NCBI RefSeq assembly: GCF_022539505.1
Contig: NC_061513.1
Span: forward strand, 184,666,017 to 184,730,016
DNA: 64,000 bases
Reading direction: 5' to 3'
From: Lolium rigidum
Lineage: Eukaryota > Streptophyta > Magnoliopsida > Poales > Poaceae
The translations under genes and the position numbers were made by a program. The notes under the pieces are model-generated. The model worked only from the letters and a program-made list of their open reading frames with translations, was not told the DNA's origin and searched no databases. Positions 45,768 to 57,413 of this stretch are shown here, in pieces (position 1 is the stretch's first letter; each line of letters starts with the position of its first letter).

Positions 45768-46120
45768 CTCTTCTTCAATAAAGATATAGAGATGTCATAG
45801 GACTTCCCCAGCATCCCATCAATTGAGATGGTGAAATGCTATCTCTTCTTCAATAAAGATATAGAGATGTCATAGGACTTCCCCAGCATCCCATCAATTG
45901 AGATGGTGAAATGCTATCTCTTCTTCAATAAAGATATAGAGATGTCATAGGACTTCCCCAGCATCCCATCAATTGAGATGGTGAAATGCTATCTCTTCTT
46001 CAATAAAGATATAGAGATGTCATAGGATTTCATCAGCATCTCCCTCAATTGAGATGGAGGAATGCTAACTCTTCTTCAATAAAGATATAGAGATGTCACA
46101 GGAACACCATAGTGTCCGCA
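45768..46120 (+). repeat. 75-bp tandem repeat array in E 5' LTR
   Basis: Units starting CTCTTCTTCAATAAAGATAT at 45768, 45843, 45918 and 45993 are followed by a partial fifth at about 46067. The first three are identical by eye; the fourth and fifth diverge. The same array is at about 56177-56530 in the 3' LTR, with a 2-bp insertion in its first unit. Confidence 0.95.
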
Positions 46121-46240
46121 TCACTTGAGATGCCGGTATGCTATATCCACAAGAGAAACTGATGCATGCTACATCCACGAGAGAAACTATCGTTCCTCTC
46201 TCATCTCCTTAGATAGTTTATGATAGCACCCCTTTTGATG

Positions 46241-46356
46241 GTTTGCGAGTACAATTCCAAATGTACTCACGGCTTTGTCCCTGGCTATTTACTTGGCCAG
46301 ACTATGAGGAGGACTATGAAGATGATGGAGGCTACCAGGACGACTATGCGACCTAG
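46241..46356 (+). other. Conserved dyad and short acidic ORF in E LTR
   Basis: A GAGTAC-N10-GTACTC dyad is followed by a frame reading SRLCPWLFTWPDYEED and an Asp/Tyr-rich tail ending QDDYAT with TAG at 46354-46356. The minus-strand solo LTR at 13698-15006 has the same arrangement (14070-13957) with SWLCPWLFKWPDYEEE and a tail ending QDIYDN and TAG. In the 3' LTR of E it lies at about 56653-56767. It may be a real peptide or conserved LTR regulatory DNA. Confidence 0.5.
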
Positions 46357-46642
46357 GACGATCTCCAAGTCAGCTGCCTGTAGGTCTAAAGGCATGACTT
46401 GGGCCCGACGATGACGACGTGTATCCGCTGCTATGTTTGTGTGAACTTGCCCAACGTGGCATTTATGTAAGACTGGGGCATGTGACCCCTTTATTGTAAG
46501 ACTATTTATTCGGTACTTGTAATGGATGATTGTAATCTGGATATTCAGTTCGGTTATGTTCTCACGGCAGTATGATTCTGGGGTCGTGAGAGAAATGCAT
46601 AACAGGGTATTTCGGATATGTATTCCGGGGTCCCCACAGAGC

Positions 46643-46655
46643 TGGTATCAGAGCC
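46643..46655 (+). other. Primer-binding site of E (initiator tRNA-Met)
   Basis: TGGTATCAGAGCC lies four bases after the 5' LTR and matches the complement of the plant initiator tRNA-Met 3' end. Confidence 0.93.
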
Positions 46656-46884
46656 ATCCTGACCTTAGGAGCCCCTAGTTAGCATGGACGCTAAGATAGT
46701 ACAAAAACTATTTTTCTAAATTAAAAACGAGATGACTATATGCTGAAATAATGCCTAGTCTCTCCCCTACTTTCTTTTAGATATTAACTTTACTTGCATT
46801 AATTATTACTGTTTTTACCTTATGCACTTAAAATTTGGCACACTTTGATCATCATACTAATTAAGAACTTAAAAATTTTTGTAG

Positions 46885-47769
46885 ATGGATCCACCGATGT
46901 TCACGGAGAGCATCCAGCTTGGCTTTAAGAAGCCTCCCTACCTGTTTGAGACCTCCCTTGTTGAGGTGTCCCGGGCTGTTGGACGCCTGGCGCCCGAAGT
47001 GAAGGGAGGACAGATGGAGAGCACCAAGGACGGTGAGATGTCCTGGATGGTGGTTTGCACACTCCGTGGCTCTCATGTGAAGCAGCTTGAGGAGATCGAG
47101 GTTCGGGTCTTCGACCGCACGTGGGAGGATGGACTTGTGAGGGTGCTCCAAGCAGCCCTCTCTCGCCTTGTCTTTCACCACCGTGTCGAGTTGGAGGCCA
47201 TGGGACTTCCTCACGCCTTCTTGGGACGCCGCAACGAGGAGGGGATTCCCACCATGATCCCCTACTTTTGCCCCCTTGGACGTCAAGTGAGCCAGATGGA
47301 GAACTTGTTGTTCAAGACCCAGCTCAGCCTTGACTCCAACAGGATGGAGAATGAGGTGTTGAAGCATGAGATGGAGGGGCTCAAGATGGACTTGAAGTTG
47401 GCTAAGCTCAAGCATCGTCGCCAACAGAAGAAGACCCTCCGTGTTCGCGAATCCAACTACATGCTCAAGGTTAAGGTTATGCACCTCAAGGCCGCCCTCC
47501 GCGAGGCCGAGGAGAAGCTTGAAGAGACTCAGGATGACGGCGAGGATATTCGCAAGGAGAACACCGCCCTTGTGAGCGATGATGAGGACTACATGGAGGA
47601 AGAAGGACTTGATGGGCTTGATGATGAAGATGACGAGGACCGCGCCTTCATCAACGACGCGATCGAGGAGCCCGCACCACTTCGCACCTTGGAGGCTACT
47701 TCGGATGATGAGGAGGATCCCGAGGAGCCCCCGTTCGATGGCCCTTCCGCACCACTTGATGATTTCTAG
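46885..47769 (+). CDS. Extra ORF upstream of gag in element E (unknown function)
   Basis: An intact 294-codon frame begins at ATG 46885, 230 bp after the primer site, and ends TAG 47767-47769, 276 bp before gag. It starts MDPPMFTESIQLGFKKPPYL. An N-terminal globular part of about 130 residues includes EMSWMVVCTLRGSHVKQLEE and GIPTMIPYFCPLGRQVSQME. A charged helical middle (about 140-215; heptad-like LKMDLKLAKLKHRRQQKKTL) looks like a coiled coil. The last 80 residues are strongly acidic (DDEDYMEEEGLDGLDDEDDE). No gag, enzyme or zinc motif is seen. Unlike the adjacent gag-pol it has no frame break. Codon third positions are GC-rich. It may be a captured host gene or an accessory protein acting with gag. 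The antisense frame at 46861-47484 is a shadow. Confidence 0.75.
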   Translation: MDPPMFTESIQLGFKKPPYLFETSLVEVSRAVGRLAPEVKGGQMESTKDGEMSWMVVCTLRGSHVKQLEEIEVRVFDRTWEDGLVRVLQAALSRLVFHHRVELEAMGLPHAFLGRRNEEGIPTMIPYFCPLGRQVSQMENLLFKTQLSLDSNRMENEVLKHEMEGLKMDLKLAKLKHRRQQKKTLRVRESNYMLKVKVMHLKAALREAEEKLEETQDDGEDIRKENTALVSDDEDYMEEEGLDGLDDEDDEDRAFINDAIEEPAPLRTLEATSDDEEDPEEPPFDGPSAPLDDF

Positions 47770-48045
47770 ATGTGCACTTCCGAGACTTGTTAGGTGTTAA
47801 GTTGTCCCGCGTGTTGCGACGTACTTTGTTGGTCCTTATGTGACCTTGTTGGTTGTGGAACTTGATGCTTTTGGTAGTACCGACGTTTGTGGTTGAATGT
47901 TTGCAATTGTGTTTACCATGTTTCTTTCGTTTTAAAATTTTTACTCTTATGCATGCACATTCCTTTCCCTTGGCAAGCACTTGAACTTCAGAATTTCTTT
48001 CTTCCGTCATCTCATTTGCTTTGCCTATCATCTTTACCTCCTCAG

Positions 48046-51000
48046 ATGGTTGACACCCGCCGCAACCAAAACGCTCCACCACCACCACCCCCGGATCCTG
48101 ACATGACTCAGATTCTCCGCCTTCTGTTGGAAGATCGCCAACGTTCCCGCCAAGAGAGTGAAGCCAACCTTGCTGCCCTTCGGCAAATTGCTCAAGCCGC
48201 TGCGGGAAACCGCAACAATGAAGAAGGAGAAGGCCACGGCGAGGAAGCTCCAAGATCACGCCTTAGGGATTTCCGAATACCAACCCACCCGTGTTCTCCA
48301 AGTGTGCCGCTCCCTCGATGCGGACGATTGGCTCCGCACTATCGAGAACAACCTTGAAGTCGCTGCTGTTGGAGACCATGAGAAGGTTCTTCTCGCCACT
48401 CACTTTCTCTCGGGACCCGCCCGAGCATGGTGGGAGAACGTCAAAGCCATGCAAGCTCCCGATCACGTCATCAACCGGGTGGAATTCACCGCCAAGTTCC
48501 GTAAAGCTCATATTCCCACGGGTCCGATCAAGATGAAGCGTGATGAGTTCTTCAACCTCGAAGCGTAACAACTCCAGCCGTGGTGGATTACCTTGAAAAG
48601 TTCAATACCTTGGCCAGATATGCCCCTCAGGATGTTGACACGGATGAGAAGAAGCGCGACCGTTTCATGAATGGACTGCATGAAGAAATCCAGAGTATCC
48701 TTGTGGCCGTACCATACCCAGATTTGGAAGCACTTGTGGATGCCGCCATATTGGTGGAGTCTAAGCGCAAGGCTGCTTATGAAACCAGGAAGCGCAAGAT
48801 GCAGCAACAGCAAGGTGGACCTAGCAACCCCAAGTACCGCAGTCCGCCTCCATCAAGGCCTGCCAACCCACCTCAGAGGACCCCAGCATCCGCCCCTGTC
48901 TACCGCTCCAATAATCAAAACTCCAACCGTCCAGCTCCACAGTACCGTTCCGGAGGAGGAGGTTACAACAACAACCCCCGCCCCAATCCCCCAGCTCGTA
49001 CTCCTGGAGATGGTTGTTTCACTTGTGGGAAGCCTGGGCACTTTTCTCGTGAGTGCCCCACCAAGATGAATGCAGCTCGGCGCCCCAATGCACCCAGGTC
49101 TAACCAAGCTCAAGCCAGAGCTACTCCTGGAAAGAAGCCTTTGGTTAAGAAGCAAGCCAATGCAGCTAGAGGACATCTGAACCACGTCAACACCGAGGAA
49201 ACTGAGGAGGCCCCGGACATCGTGATGGGTATGTTCATAGTCCACTCCACTCCTGCTCGAGTTTTATTTGATTCCGGAGCATCACATTCTTTCGTCACCG
49301 AACCATTCGTTAAGAAAAGTGGGATGACGCCGACTAACATGCGCCGACCCATGCTAGTCCAAATTCCCGGATCAACCGCTAAAACCCACTTATCATGCAA
49401 AAATGTTCCCATAACTATACAAGGAGTACCCTTCCACGCCGACCTTATAGTATTGGGAGCCCAAGGATTAGAAGTGATACTTGGGATGAATTGGATGACT
49501 AAGTACAAAGGTCACATCGATTGTGCCCAAAAATCCATTACCTTATCTAATGACCAAGGCTTACCAAGAAAATATACCGCCACCACACATTCATCCAAAT
49601 CCTTCCGCAAGAAAAGTATCGTTGGACCAGCCTTAGATCAAGTTCCAATTGTCTGTGATTATCCGGATGTGTTTCCGGAAGAGTTGCCTGGTATGCCCCC
49701 GGACCGGGATATTGAATTCATTATTGAGTTAATTCCGGGTACTTCACCTATAGCTCAGCGCCCTTACCGGATGAACCCCCAAGAATTGGTTGAATTAAAG
49801 AAACAATTGGATGACATGTTGAGTAAAGGTCTGATCCGACCTAGTGCTTCGCCCTGGGGATCGCCCGTGATCTTCGTGGACAAGCGAGACGGTACCATTC
49901 GCCTATGTGTGGATTACCGTAGACTCAACGATGTTACAATCAAGAATAAATATCCTCTACCCAAGATTGATGATCTGTTCGATCAGATGAATGGAGCCAA
50001 AGTCTTCTCCAAAATAGATCTCCGCACTGGATACCATCAGCTCAAGGTACGAGAAAAAGATATTCCCAAGACTGCCTTCACTACCCGTTACGGACTGTAC
50101 GAGTACACCGTAATGTCCTTCGGACTCACAAACGCCCTCGCCTATTTCATGAACCTCATGAATAAGGTTTTTATGGAGTACCTCGACAAATTCGTCGTGG
50201 TATTCATTGATGACATTCTTGTCTATTCCAAAACTGAAGAAGAACATGAAGAGCATCTGAGACTTGTTCTGGGAACGCTTAGGAAGCACCGACTCTATGC
50301 CAAATTCAGCAAGTGCCAATTCTGGCTCCGAGAAGTGGGATTCCTTGGCCACGTCCTGTCAGCCGGTGGTTTATCAGTCGACCCCTCCCATATCAAATCA
50401 ATCATGGAACGCCGACCCCCTACCAACCCAACCGAGGTAAGATCCTTCCTCGGGTTAGCTGGATACTATCGGAAGTTTGTAGAAGGATTCTCTAGCATAG
50501 CTAAACCCCTCACCCTCTTGCTTAAGAAGAATAAGAAGTTTGAATGGACGGACAAGTGCGAGGAAAGTTTTCAGGAACTAAAAAGGCGACTCGTCTCCAC
50601 CCCAATCCTGACCATGCCAGATGTTACCAAAGACTTTGTAATTTATTGCGACGCCTCCAAGCTTGGCCTTGGAAGTGTCCTAATGCAAGAAGGCAAAGTT
50701 ATCTCCTACCTCTCCCGACAGCTCAAACCCCATGAAGCAAACTACCCAACTCATGATCTTGAGTTAGCCGCTGTAGTTCACGCCCTCAAAACTTGGCGCC
50801 ATTACCTCATCGGTAATCGGTGTGACATCTACACCGACCATAAAAGCCTCAAATATATCTTCACTCAAAGGGAATTGAACATGCGCCAGAGAAGATGGAT
50901 TGAGTTAATAAAAGATTATGATCTCAGCATCCACTATCACCCCGGAAAAGCAAATGTAGTCGCCGACGCACTCAGCCGAGAACCTTGTTCTCTCAATGCC

Positions 51001-52588
51001 TGCCTTAAGACCAAACAACCCCGGCTTTATCAAGAGTTCGAGGAGTTCGGATTAGAATTGGTTAGCCACGGATTCCTGGCCGCAATGGAAGTTCGACCTA
51101 CCCTCCACGACCAAGTTAAAGAAGCACAAGCTGGTCATGAAAGCATTGAAGGAATCAAGCGTCGTATGGGTAAAGAAAAACTGGCTGGATTCTCCGTTGA
51201 CTCGAAGGAATTCTCGTGGTACAACGGACGTCTTTGCGTTCCAAACCTCCCTAGCCTCGAAGAACCCGATTATGGAAGAGGCCCACAACACCCCCTACTC
51301 TATCCACCCCGGAGGGACAAAAATGTACCAAGACTTGAAAGATACCTTTTGGTGGCATGGCATGAAACGGGATATTGCATTCTTTATTGCCCGATGTGAC
51401 GTTTGCCGAAGGTTAAAGCGTAACATCAACGCCCGGCTGGACTTCTCCAACCTTTGAAGATTCCCGAGTGGAAATGGGACGAAATTGGAATGGACTTTAT
51501 TACCGGACTTCCCGGTCCAACCGTGGACACGACTCTATTTGGGTAATCGTGGATCGACTTACAAAAGTCGCGCACTTCTTGCCCGTCAACACCACCGACC
51601 GTGTGGGTAAGTTGGCAGATCTCTACATCTCCCGTATAGTCGGCTTACATGGAACTCCTAAGATCATTGTTTCGATCGAGGCCCTCGCTTCATCGCCCGC
51701 TTTTGGCAAAAGCTTCAAGAAGCCATGGGCACCAAATTATCCTTCAGCACCGCGTATCACCCCCAGACCGGAGGACAAACTGAGCGAGTAAATCAGATTC
51801 TTGAAGATATGCTCCGTGCTTGTGTTCTTGCTTATGGAACCAAATGGGAAGATTGCCTACCCTTCGCCGAGTTCTCTTACAATAATAGCTATCAAGCTAG
51901 TCTTCAAATGGCACCTTTTGAAGCCTTATATGGAAGAAAGTGCCGAACCCCTCTCAACTGGTCCGAGACCGGAGAAAGTCAAGTTTTTGGACCCGATGTA
52001 CTTCGGCAAGCAGAAGAACAAGTTCAACTCATCCGCGACCGTTTGAAAGCAGCCCAGTCCCCGACGAAGAGCTACGCCAACACCAAGCGTCGAGAAGTAA
52101 CCTTTAGTATCGGAGATTTTGCCTATCTCCGAGTTACTCCTCTCAAAGGAATGAAGCGTTTCCACGTCAAAGGCAAGCTAGCTCCAAGGTACATTGGCCC
52201 CTTCAAGATAATAGGCCGAAGAGGAGAGGTTTCTTATCAATTGGAATTACCCCCGGAATTATCAGAATTCCACGACGTTTTCCACATCTCTCAACTTCGA
52301 AAGTGTCTGCAAGTGCCAGACAAGCCAGAGGTCTTCAAGAATATCGACTATCGTGCTATCGATTTAAACCAAGACCTAACCTACCGGGAGAACCCTATTC
52401 GTATTTTGGAAGAAGCTGTGAGATTGACCCGTCGAAGGAAAATTAAGTTCTTCAAAGTACAATGGAGCAATCATTCAGAAGACGAGGCCACTTGGGAGCG
52501 AGAGGACTATCTTAGGAAAGAATTCCCCTACCTGTTCAAGCTCCTAGCCTCGGAATCTCGGGACGAGATTCTTTTAAGGGGGAAGGTC
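48046..52588 (+). pseudogene. Gag-Pol polyprotein of element E, frame-broken chromovirus
   Basis: Gag probably starts at ATG 48046 (MVDTRRNQNAPPPPPPDPDM). Frame changes near 48275, 48315 and 48560 interrupt the gag domain ([40 protein letters not shown]). From 48580 a 939-codon frame holds the knuckle [14 protein letters not shown] (about residue 146), protease [12 protein letters not shown] (about 229), RT with VDYRRLND and [10 protein letters not shown] (about 443 and 541) and RNase H with [14 protein letters not shown] and [16 protein letters not shown]. The frame breaks near 51265. The integrase follows in pieces: [20 protein letters not shown] and CDVCRRLK, then [16 protein letters not shown], then TAYHPQTGGQTERVNQ in the 51725-52678 frame. 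That frame continues into a chromodomain (RILEEAVRLTRRRKIKFFKV, then DEATWEREDYL). Catalytic Asp residues in protease, RT and RNase H are present. At least five frame breaks inactivate it as read. Confidence 0.93.
52576..52586 (+). other. Polypurine tract of element E
   Basis: AAGGGGGAAGG lies immediately before the 3' LTR and would prime plus-strand synthesis. The LTR that follows begins CGTAACACC rather than TGTAACACC. Confidence 0.85.
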
Positions 52589-55500
52589 CGTAACACCCCA
52601 TTTTTCAGAACCTCGCACATTTTCAAATTAGTTAAAACTTTGAGACAACAAAAACTTTTGTTTAGCACTATTGGTTGAGTGTAGGATAGATTCTTGCTTA
52701 GATTAATTCAATGGTCTCTTTTGGCATGATATGTATGACGCCACAACATTAACTAAATGAGTACACCCCTTCTTAAAATGCTCAAAATGGAACCTGTAAT
52801 TTATTTAGTACCACCTCCGGTGCACCTCACCCCTAAAAACCCTAACCCTAGCATGTGAGCATCACCTCTGGATAAGAGGGAACACTTCCCCTCTTCTCTA
52901 CACCACCACCAGACCACCTAGGGTTACACCACCAACACCACCATCACTTTATTTTATTTTTCTCCCCATTTTTTCTCCTCATGTGCTCATGCACTTTGGC
53001 ACATGCATATGGCATTGCCCCCTCTCTTTTCACCCCTGCCCCTGTTTCTCTTTCTCTCTCTCTTTTCTCTTTGGTTTTGGCCGAGAGACAAGAGGGGGAA
53101 CTTCCCCCTCTCTTTTTCCCTCATCTCTTCCCTCTCTTTTTCTTCTCTGTTTTGGGCCGTGGACGACACCACCCCTCTCTCTCTCGCCCTGGCCCAACCC
53201 TAGCCCGTGCTGCCCCCTCTCTTTTGGCCCAGGACAACCCCAGCATACCCTCTCACTCGCGCGCCCAAAACCCTAGCCGAACGCACGCGCGTGCCACGCT
53301 GGCAGGGCGATGATGGCGTCGCCTCGCACGACGCGCCATCACCCTCGCCCGCCGTGCACCGCCTCGACTCCCTCCCCCGCCGACCCACCAGGCCGACGTC
53401 ACCGCGGGCCCAGCTGGTGACGCCAGCCCTTGGGCGCCCGTTGGCCGACGACGCCGCCCACTCCACTACCCTGCACCCTCTCTGCCTATAAAAACCCACC
53501 GAGAGGCACCCCTCTCCCTTCAGCTCCCCACACACCACGCCGCAAGGCTGCCTCTCCCACTCCCTGGCTGCTTGAGCAGCAGCCCGCGCCATTGCCGCGA
53601 CGCGCTGAGGCGCTCACCACGGTCACCGCGAGGGTGACGCGCAGGTGGTCACCGCCGCGACGCCGTCGACGCCTCCTCTCCCTTCTTTTTCCTCGCCAAC
53701 GTCGCCTCCTGCAACCCTAACCCCATTCCCTTGCCACTCCCCCGCAGATCGGCCGCGAGGCGACGACGACAACGACGCTCCGACGCCGTCCGTGACGCGC
53801 ACGACGCCGAGCGAGGAGGCGCAGCAGCCCCTGGACACCGCCAGCTCACGCACGCGACGCACGCCCACGCCCCCGACACGCCTGCACGACGCCACGCCAC
53901 CGCCGGCCGCCGGTAAGCCCGCCGCCGCTCCCTTTCTCCCTCTGCGCCGGCGAGCGCCGCAAACGTCGACGACGCGCCAGATCTGGGCCGTCGGATCCAG
54001 ATCGGGCGGCCGCATGGCGCATGCACGGCCACGTCGGCGTGCATGGCCACGTTGGCTGGCCTGGCCCGCCACGGGCCCCCGGCCTTTTCTCTTTTTCTTT
54101 TTTTTTTCTTTTTTTTCCCCGCGGCCACCGGAGAGCCCCACCGGGCCGGCCCATCTGCGCAGCAACTGCACGGCCCAGGGCGTTCCCGCCCTTTTTAATT
54201 TTTGAAAATTTGTTAAACAGAAATAAAAAATGAAAACCTACTGGTGCACTGTTTCGTTAATAAAAATAGTTTGGTAACTCTGTTTGACATGAATCCAATT
54301 GCACTAGAACCAGTATAAAATTATCTTTCAAATGCCACTGGTCTTGTATTTTTAGGATTTTTGTACAGTTTCTGATGTATTAAACATGATCACTGTATTC
54401 TGGTTAGTATTTCTAATTCTAAAAATTGAAAAATTAATATTTTTGGATGAATCCAATTGTGTTAGTCTTATATTGTTACTGTGCATCTAGGAAAAATATC
54501 ATTGGCCTCTGTTCATAAAATTTTGTCTCTGGTTATAAGTGTATGTGTGTTACATGCAATAATAGGTTTAAATTTGGGATATGTTATTTAAACCATTACC
54601 CCTATTTGATTTAAAAGTAAACCAACATCTTTGTTTACTGTCAAACAACTCCCCTGCATGTTTTGCATACTTTACCAAAATACTTTGGTTCCCTTGTTTG
54701 TGTATTGATTATGTGTACCGTTTAATTTTGCGACGTTAGATACGAACGAGGGTGAAGTTGAAGGGGAGGACTTTGAAGAAGATCTTGAGGAAGACCAGGG
54801 ACAAGCCAACCAAGGCAAGCCATCTTTGAACTCTGAATTGGTGACTGTTGGTTGTCATTTGTTGGCACCCAAGGCACCTTGATCTCTATGTGTGTTGTTC
54901 TTCGTCTATTGTCATCTATGTATGTGTAATGCCAAGTGGGGTACTCCCTAGAGGTGATACTCCACTATGATCTTGTGTTATTGGAATGCATGGCATCATG
55001 GCCGTGTCATTCTAGTTTGGGCACATAGTCCATTTATCTTGTTCACGCCTCATTTCTTTTAGAAGATAGCCGATACCACTACTACCATGTTGGGATAGAG
55101 GTATCAACACTATGATCTTGGTGTATCCACAAAATGAGATGGGTATGCCTAACAAGAATTAATTTGCTAAGGTCTATACCACTCTAAAGTAGTAATGTAG
55201 CATTATAAAATCTGAAACTCAACACAATCATGTTCGACCCACACATGCTTACACCAAGCAAGTGTGAGTTCTCCTTTGCCACTCATCCAAACACCCTTGA
55301 TGAGCTATGGTTGTCATTTCGGCCACATATACAAGTGTAGTTTATCTTCTCATGAAACTTTAGGATGGGAACCCCTCAAGGTTTACCTTGTTGTAAAGGT
55401 TTTGAGAAAACCTTGAGTGAGGAAAGCTTACTCAAGTGTAAGGTTTGTGAAAGCAAAGGTGTTTAGTAAAGATTTTGGATAAGTGTTGTGTGGATGATGA

Positions 55501-57049
55501 AATGAGGAAGGTTAAGGTGGGATGGGAAAAACGAGCACTCGCGTATAAGTGTTCGCCGAACCAACTTTACAGACGCAGCCACATCACCCAAAGTGGGCAC
55601 GGGCCTAGTCCGTAGTTCGACGAAGTTAACGTGAGACCCCTTCATAACTCTCTAGGAGGGTCAAGATGACCTCTCGACGCCGGGTTGCGCTCCGAAGGAG
55701 GCAATACACTGTAGTTGTCTATAGCCGGACGATTACTGAGGGTCTTCCGTCGTGGCGCCGGGGATACGCTCATGAGAAGGTATGCCGCCGGGGTGCCGGG
55801 AAGGGGTAAGCCCGCAGGGAAGGATCTCATGTCAATGGAGGAGAGCGAAAGACTTTGACTGACTATCCGAGACTCGCATACTTTTGTATGACGAACCGGG
55901 GTTGATCCCGGCGGATTTGTTGGTTCTTGTGGTGAAAGTGCGCACACTCGCGAGTCAAAACTATTCGAATAGCCGCGTCCGCGGTCATGGACAAGTTGAA
56001 AAGGCCAACCTTAACTCTGAGCTTTGAGCTTTGTTTTTGACAAATGTTTTGAGTTGAAAGTGTTGTGTTGGATGTACCGGAAAGGTTCCGGAATGGTGTG
56101 AGTGTCGACCATATGGAGATGGTCGCCGGAAAACAAAATAATGTGGGAACCTCTACTACTGTTTCATGAAAAGGAACTCTTCTTCAATAAAGATATAGAG
56201 ATGTCATAGGACTTCCCCAAAGCATCCCATCAATTGAGATGGTGAAATGCTATCTCTTCTTCAATAAAGATATAGAGATGTCATAGGACTTCCCCAGCAT
56301 CCCATCAATTGAGATGGTGAAATGCTATCTCTTCTTCAATAAAGATATAGAGATGTCATAGGACTTCCCCAGCATCCCATCAATTGAGATGGTGAAATGC
56401 TATCTCTTCTTCAATAAAGATATAGAGATGTCATAGGATTTCATCAGCATCTCCCTCAATTGAGATGGAGGAATGCTAACTCTTCTTCAATAAAGATATA
56501 GAGATGTCACAGGAACACCATAGTGTCCGCATCACTTGAGATGCCGGTATGCTATATCCACAAGAGAAACTGATGCATGCTACATCCACGAGAGAAACTA
56601 TCGTTCCTCTCTCATCTCCTTAGATAGTTTATGATAGCACCCCTTTTGATGGTTTGCGAGTACAATTCCAAATGTACTCACGGCTTTGTCCCTGGCTATT
56701 TACTTGGCCGGACTATGAGGAGGACTATGAAGATGATGGAGGCTACCAGGACGACTATGCGACCTAGGACGATCTCCAAGTCAGCTGCCTGTAGGTCTAA
56801 AGGCATGACTTGGGCCCGACGATGACGACGTGTATCCGCTGCTATGTTTGTGTGAACTTGCCCAACGTGGCATTTATGTAAGACTGGGGCATGTGACCCC
56901 TTTATTGTAAGACTATTTATTCGGTACTTGTAATGGATGATTGTAATCTGGATATTCAGTTCGGTTATGTTCTCACGGCAGTATGATTCTGGGGTCGTGA
57001 GAGAAATGCATAACAGGGTATTTCGGATATGTATTCCGGGGTCCCCACA
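52589..57049 (+). repeat. 3' LTR of element E
   Basis: It has the same length (4461 bp) and order as the 5' LTR, with few substitutions and several CTG/CTCG-type indels. Its first dinucleotide is CG. It ends GGGGTCCCCACA. Confidence 0.93.
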
Positions 57050-57073
57050 GTTTCAACCTTCGACATGAACATT

Positions 57074-57413
57074 AAGAAGTCGTTTGGAAGCCAGGTTTTC
57101 ATTTCATTTGTAGCATTTTGAAATGAATACATGTATTCATTTCATTTACATTGTAATTCCAGAAATGGACACTTGTTTGGTAGCCACAGGAATTATAAAT
57201 GACAGTAGAATTCAATATTGAATTTGTTTGGTTGCAACAGGAATTGTGAATGACAGGTTTCAGTTCGGAATTGTGATTACACATGGCATCATTTTGCTGG
57301 ATTTCCCAAATGAAATGATGGCCCAATTCTGTGGCAACCAAACAACCCACCTATGGAATTCTAAAATGAATTCCATGATTCCAGACTCAAATGATGGATA
57401 CCAAACGACCTCT
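57074..57413. mobile_element. Putative MITE in C's interior
   Basis: Ends AGAAGTCGTTTGGAAGCC and (complement) AGAGGTCGTTTGGTATCC form an imperfect 18-bp inverted repeat about 340 bp apart. The uninterrupted host sequence is seen in element B (around 32450, complement of CATGAACATTAGAAGCTAAG), which places the insertion between CATGAACATT and AAGCTAAGAAC. Internal GAATTC/GGAATT and TTTGGTNGCCA words repeat. The target duplication is unclear, so the superfamily is open. Confidence 0.65.

Larger units (their letters stand above)
42178..46638 (+). repeat. 5' LTR of element E
   Basis: It runs from TGTAACACCCCATTTTTCAG to GGGGTCCCCACA. It includes a core promoter (43077), a possible spliced reading frame (43235-44476), a 75-bp tandem array (45768-46120) and a conserved short ORF (about 46262-46356). 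Confidence 0.95.
42178..57049 (+). mobile_element. Gypsy LTR retrotransposon E (chromovirus, Tekay-like), 14.9 kb
   Basis: It is flanked by the perfect duplication GTTTC (42173-42177, 57050-57054). LTRs 42178-46638 and 52589-57049 are both 4461 bp and near-identical. PBS TGGTATCAGAGCC is at 46643 and a polypurine tract at 52576-52586. The order gag, protease, RT, RNase H, integrase, chromodomain identifies a chromovirus; very long LTRs favour the Tekay/Del lineage. An extra ORF sits between PBS and gag. It entered C's interior on the opposite strand. Confidence 0.95.

Noticed and set aside
46861..47484. 207-codon minus-strand frame
   Set aside because: It is antisense to the extra ORF of E, whose codon pattern, start and length are better supported.
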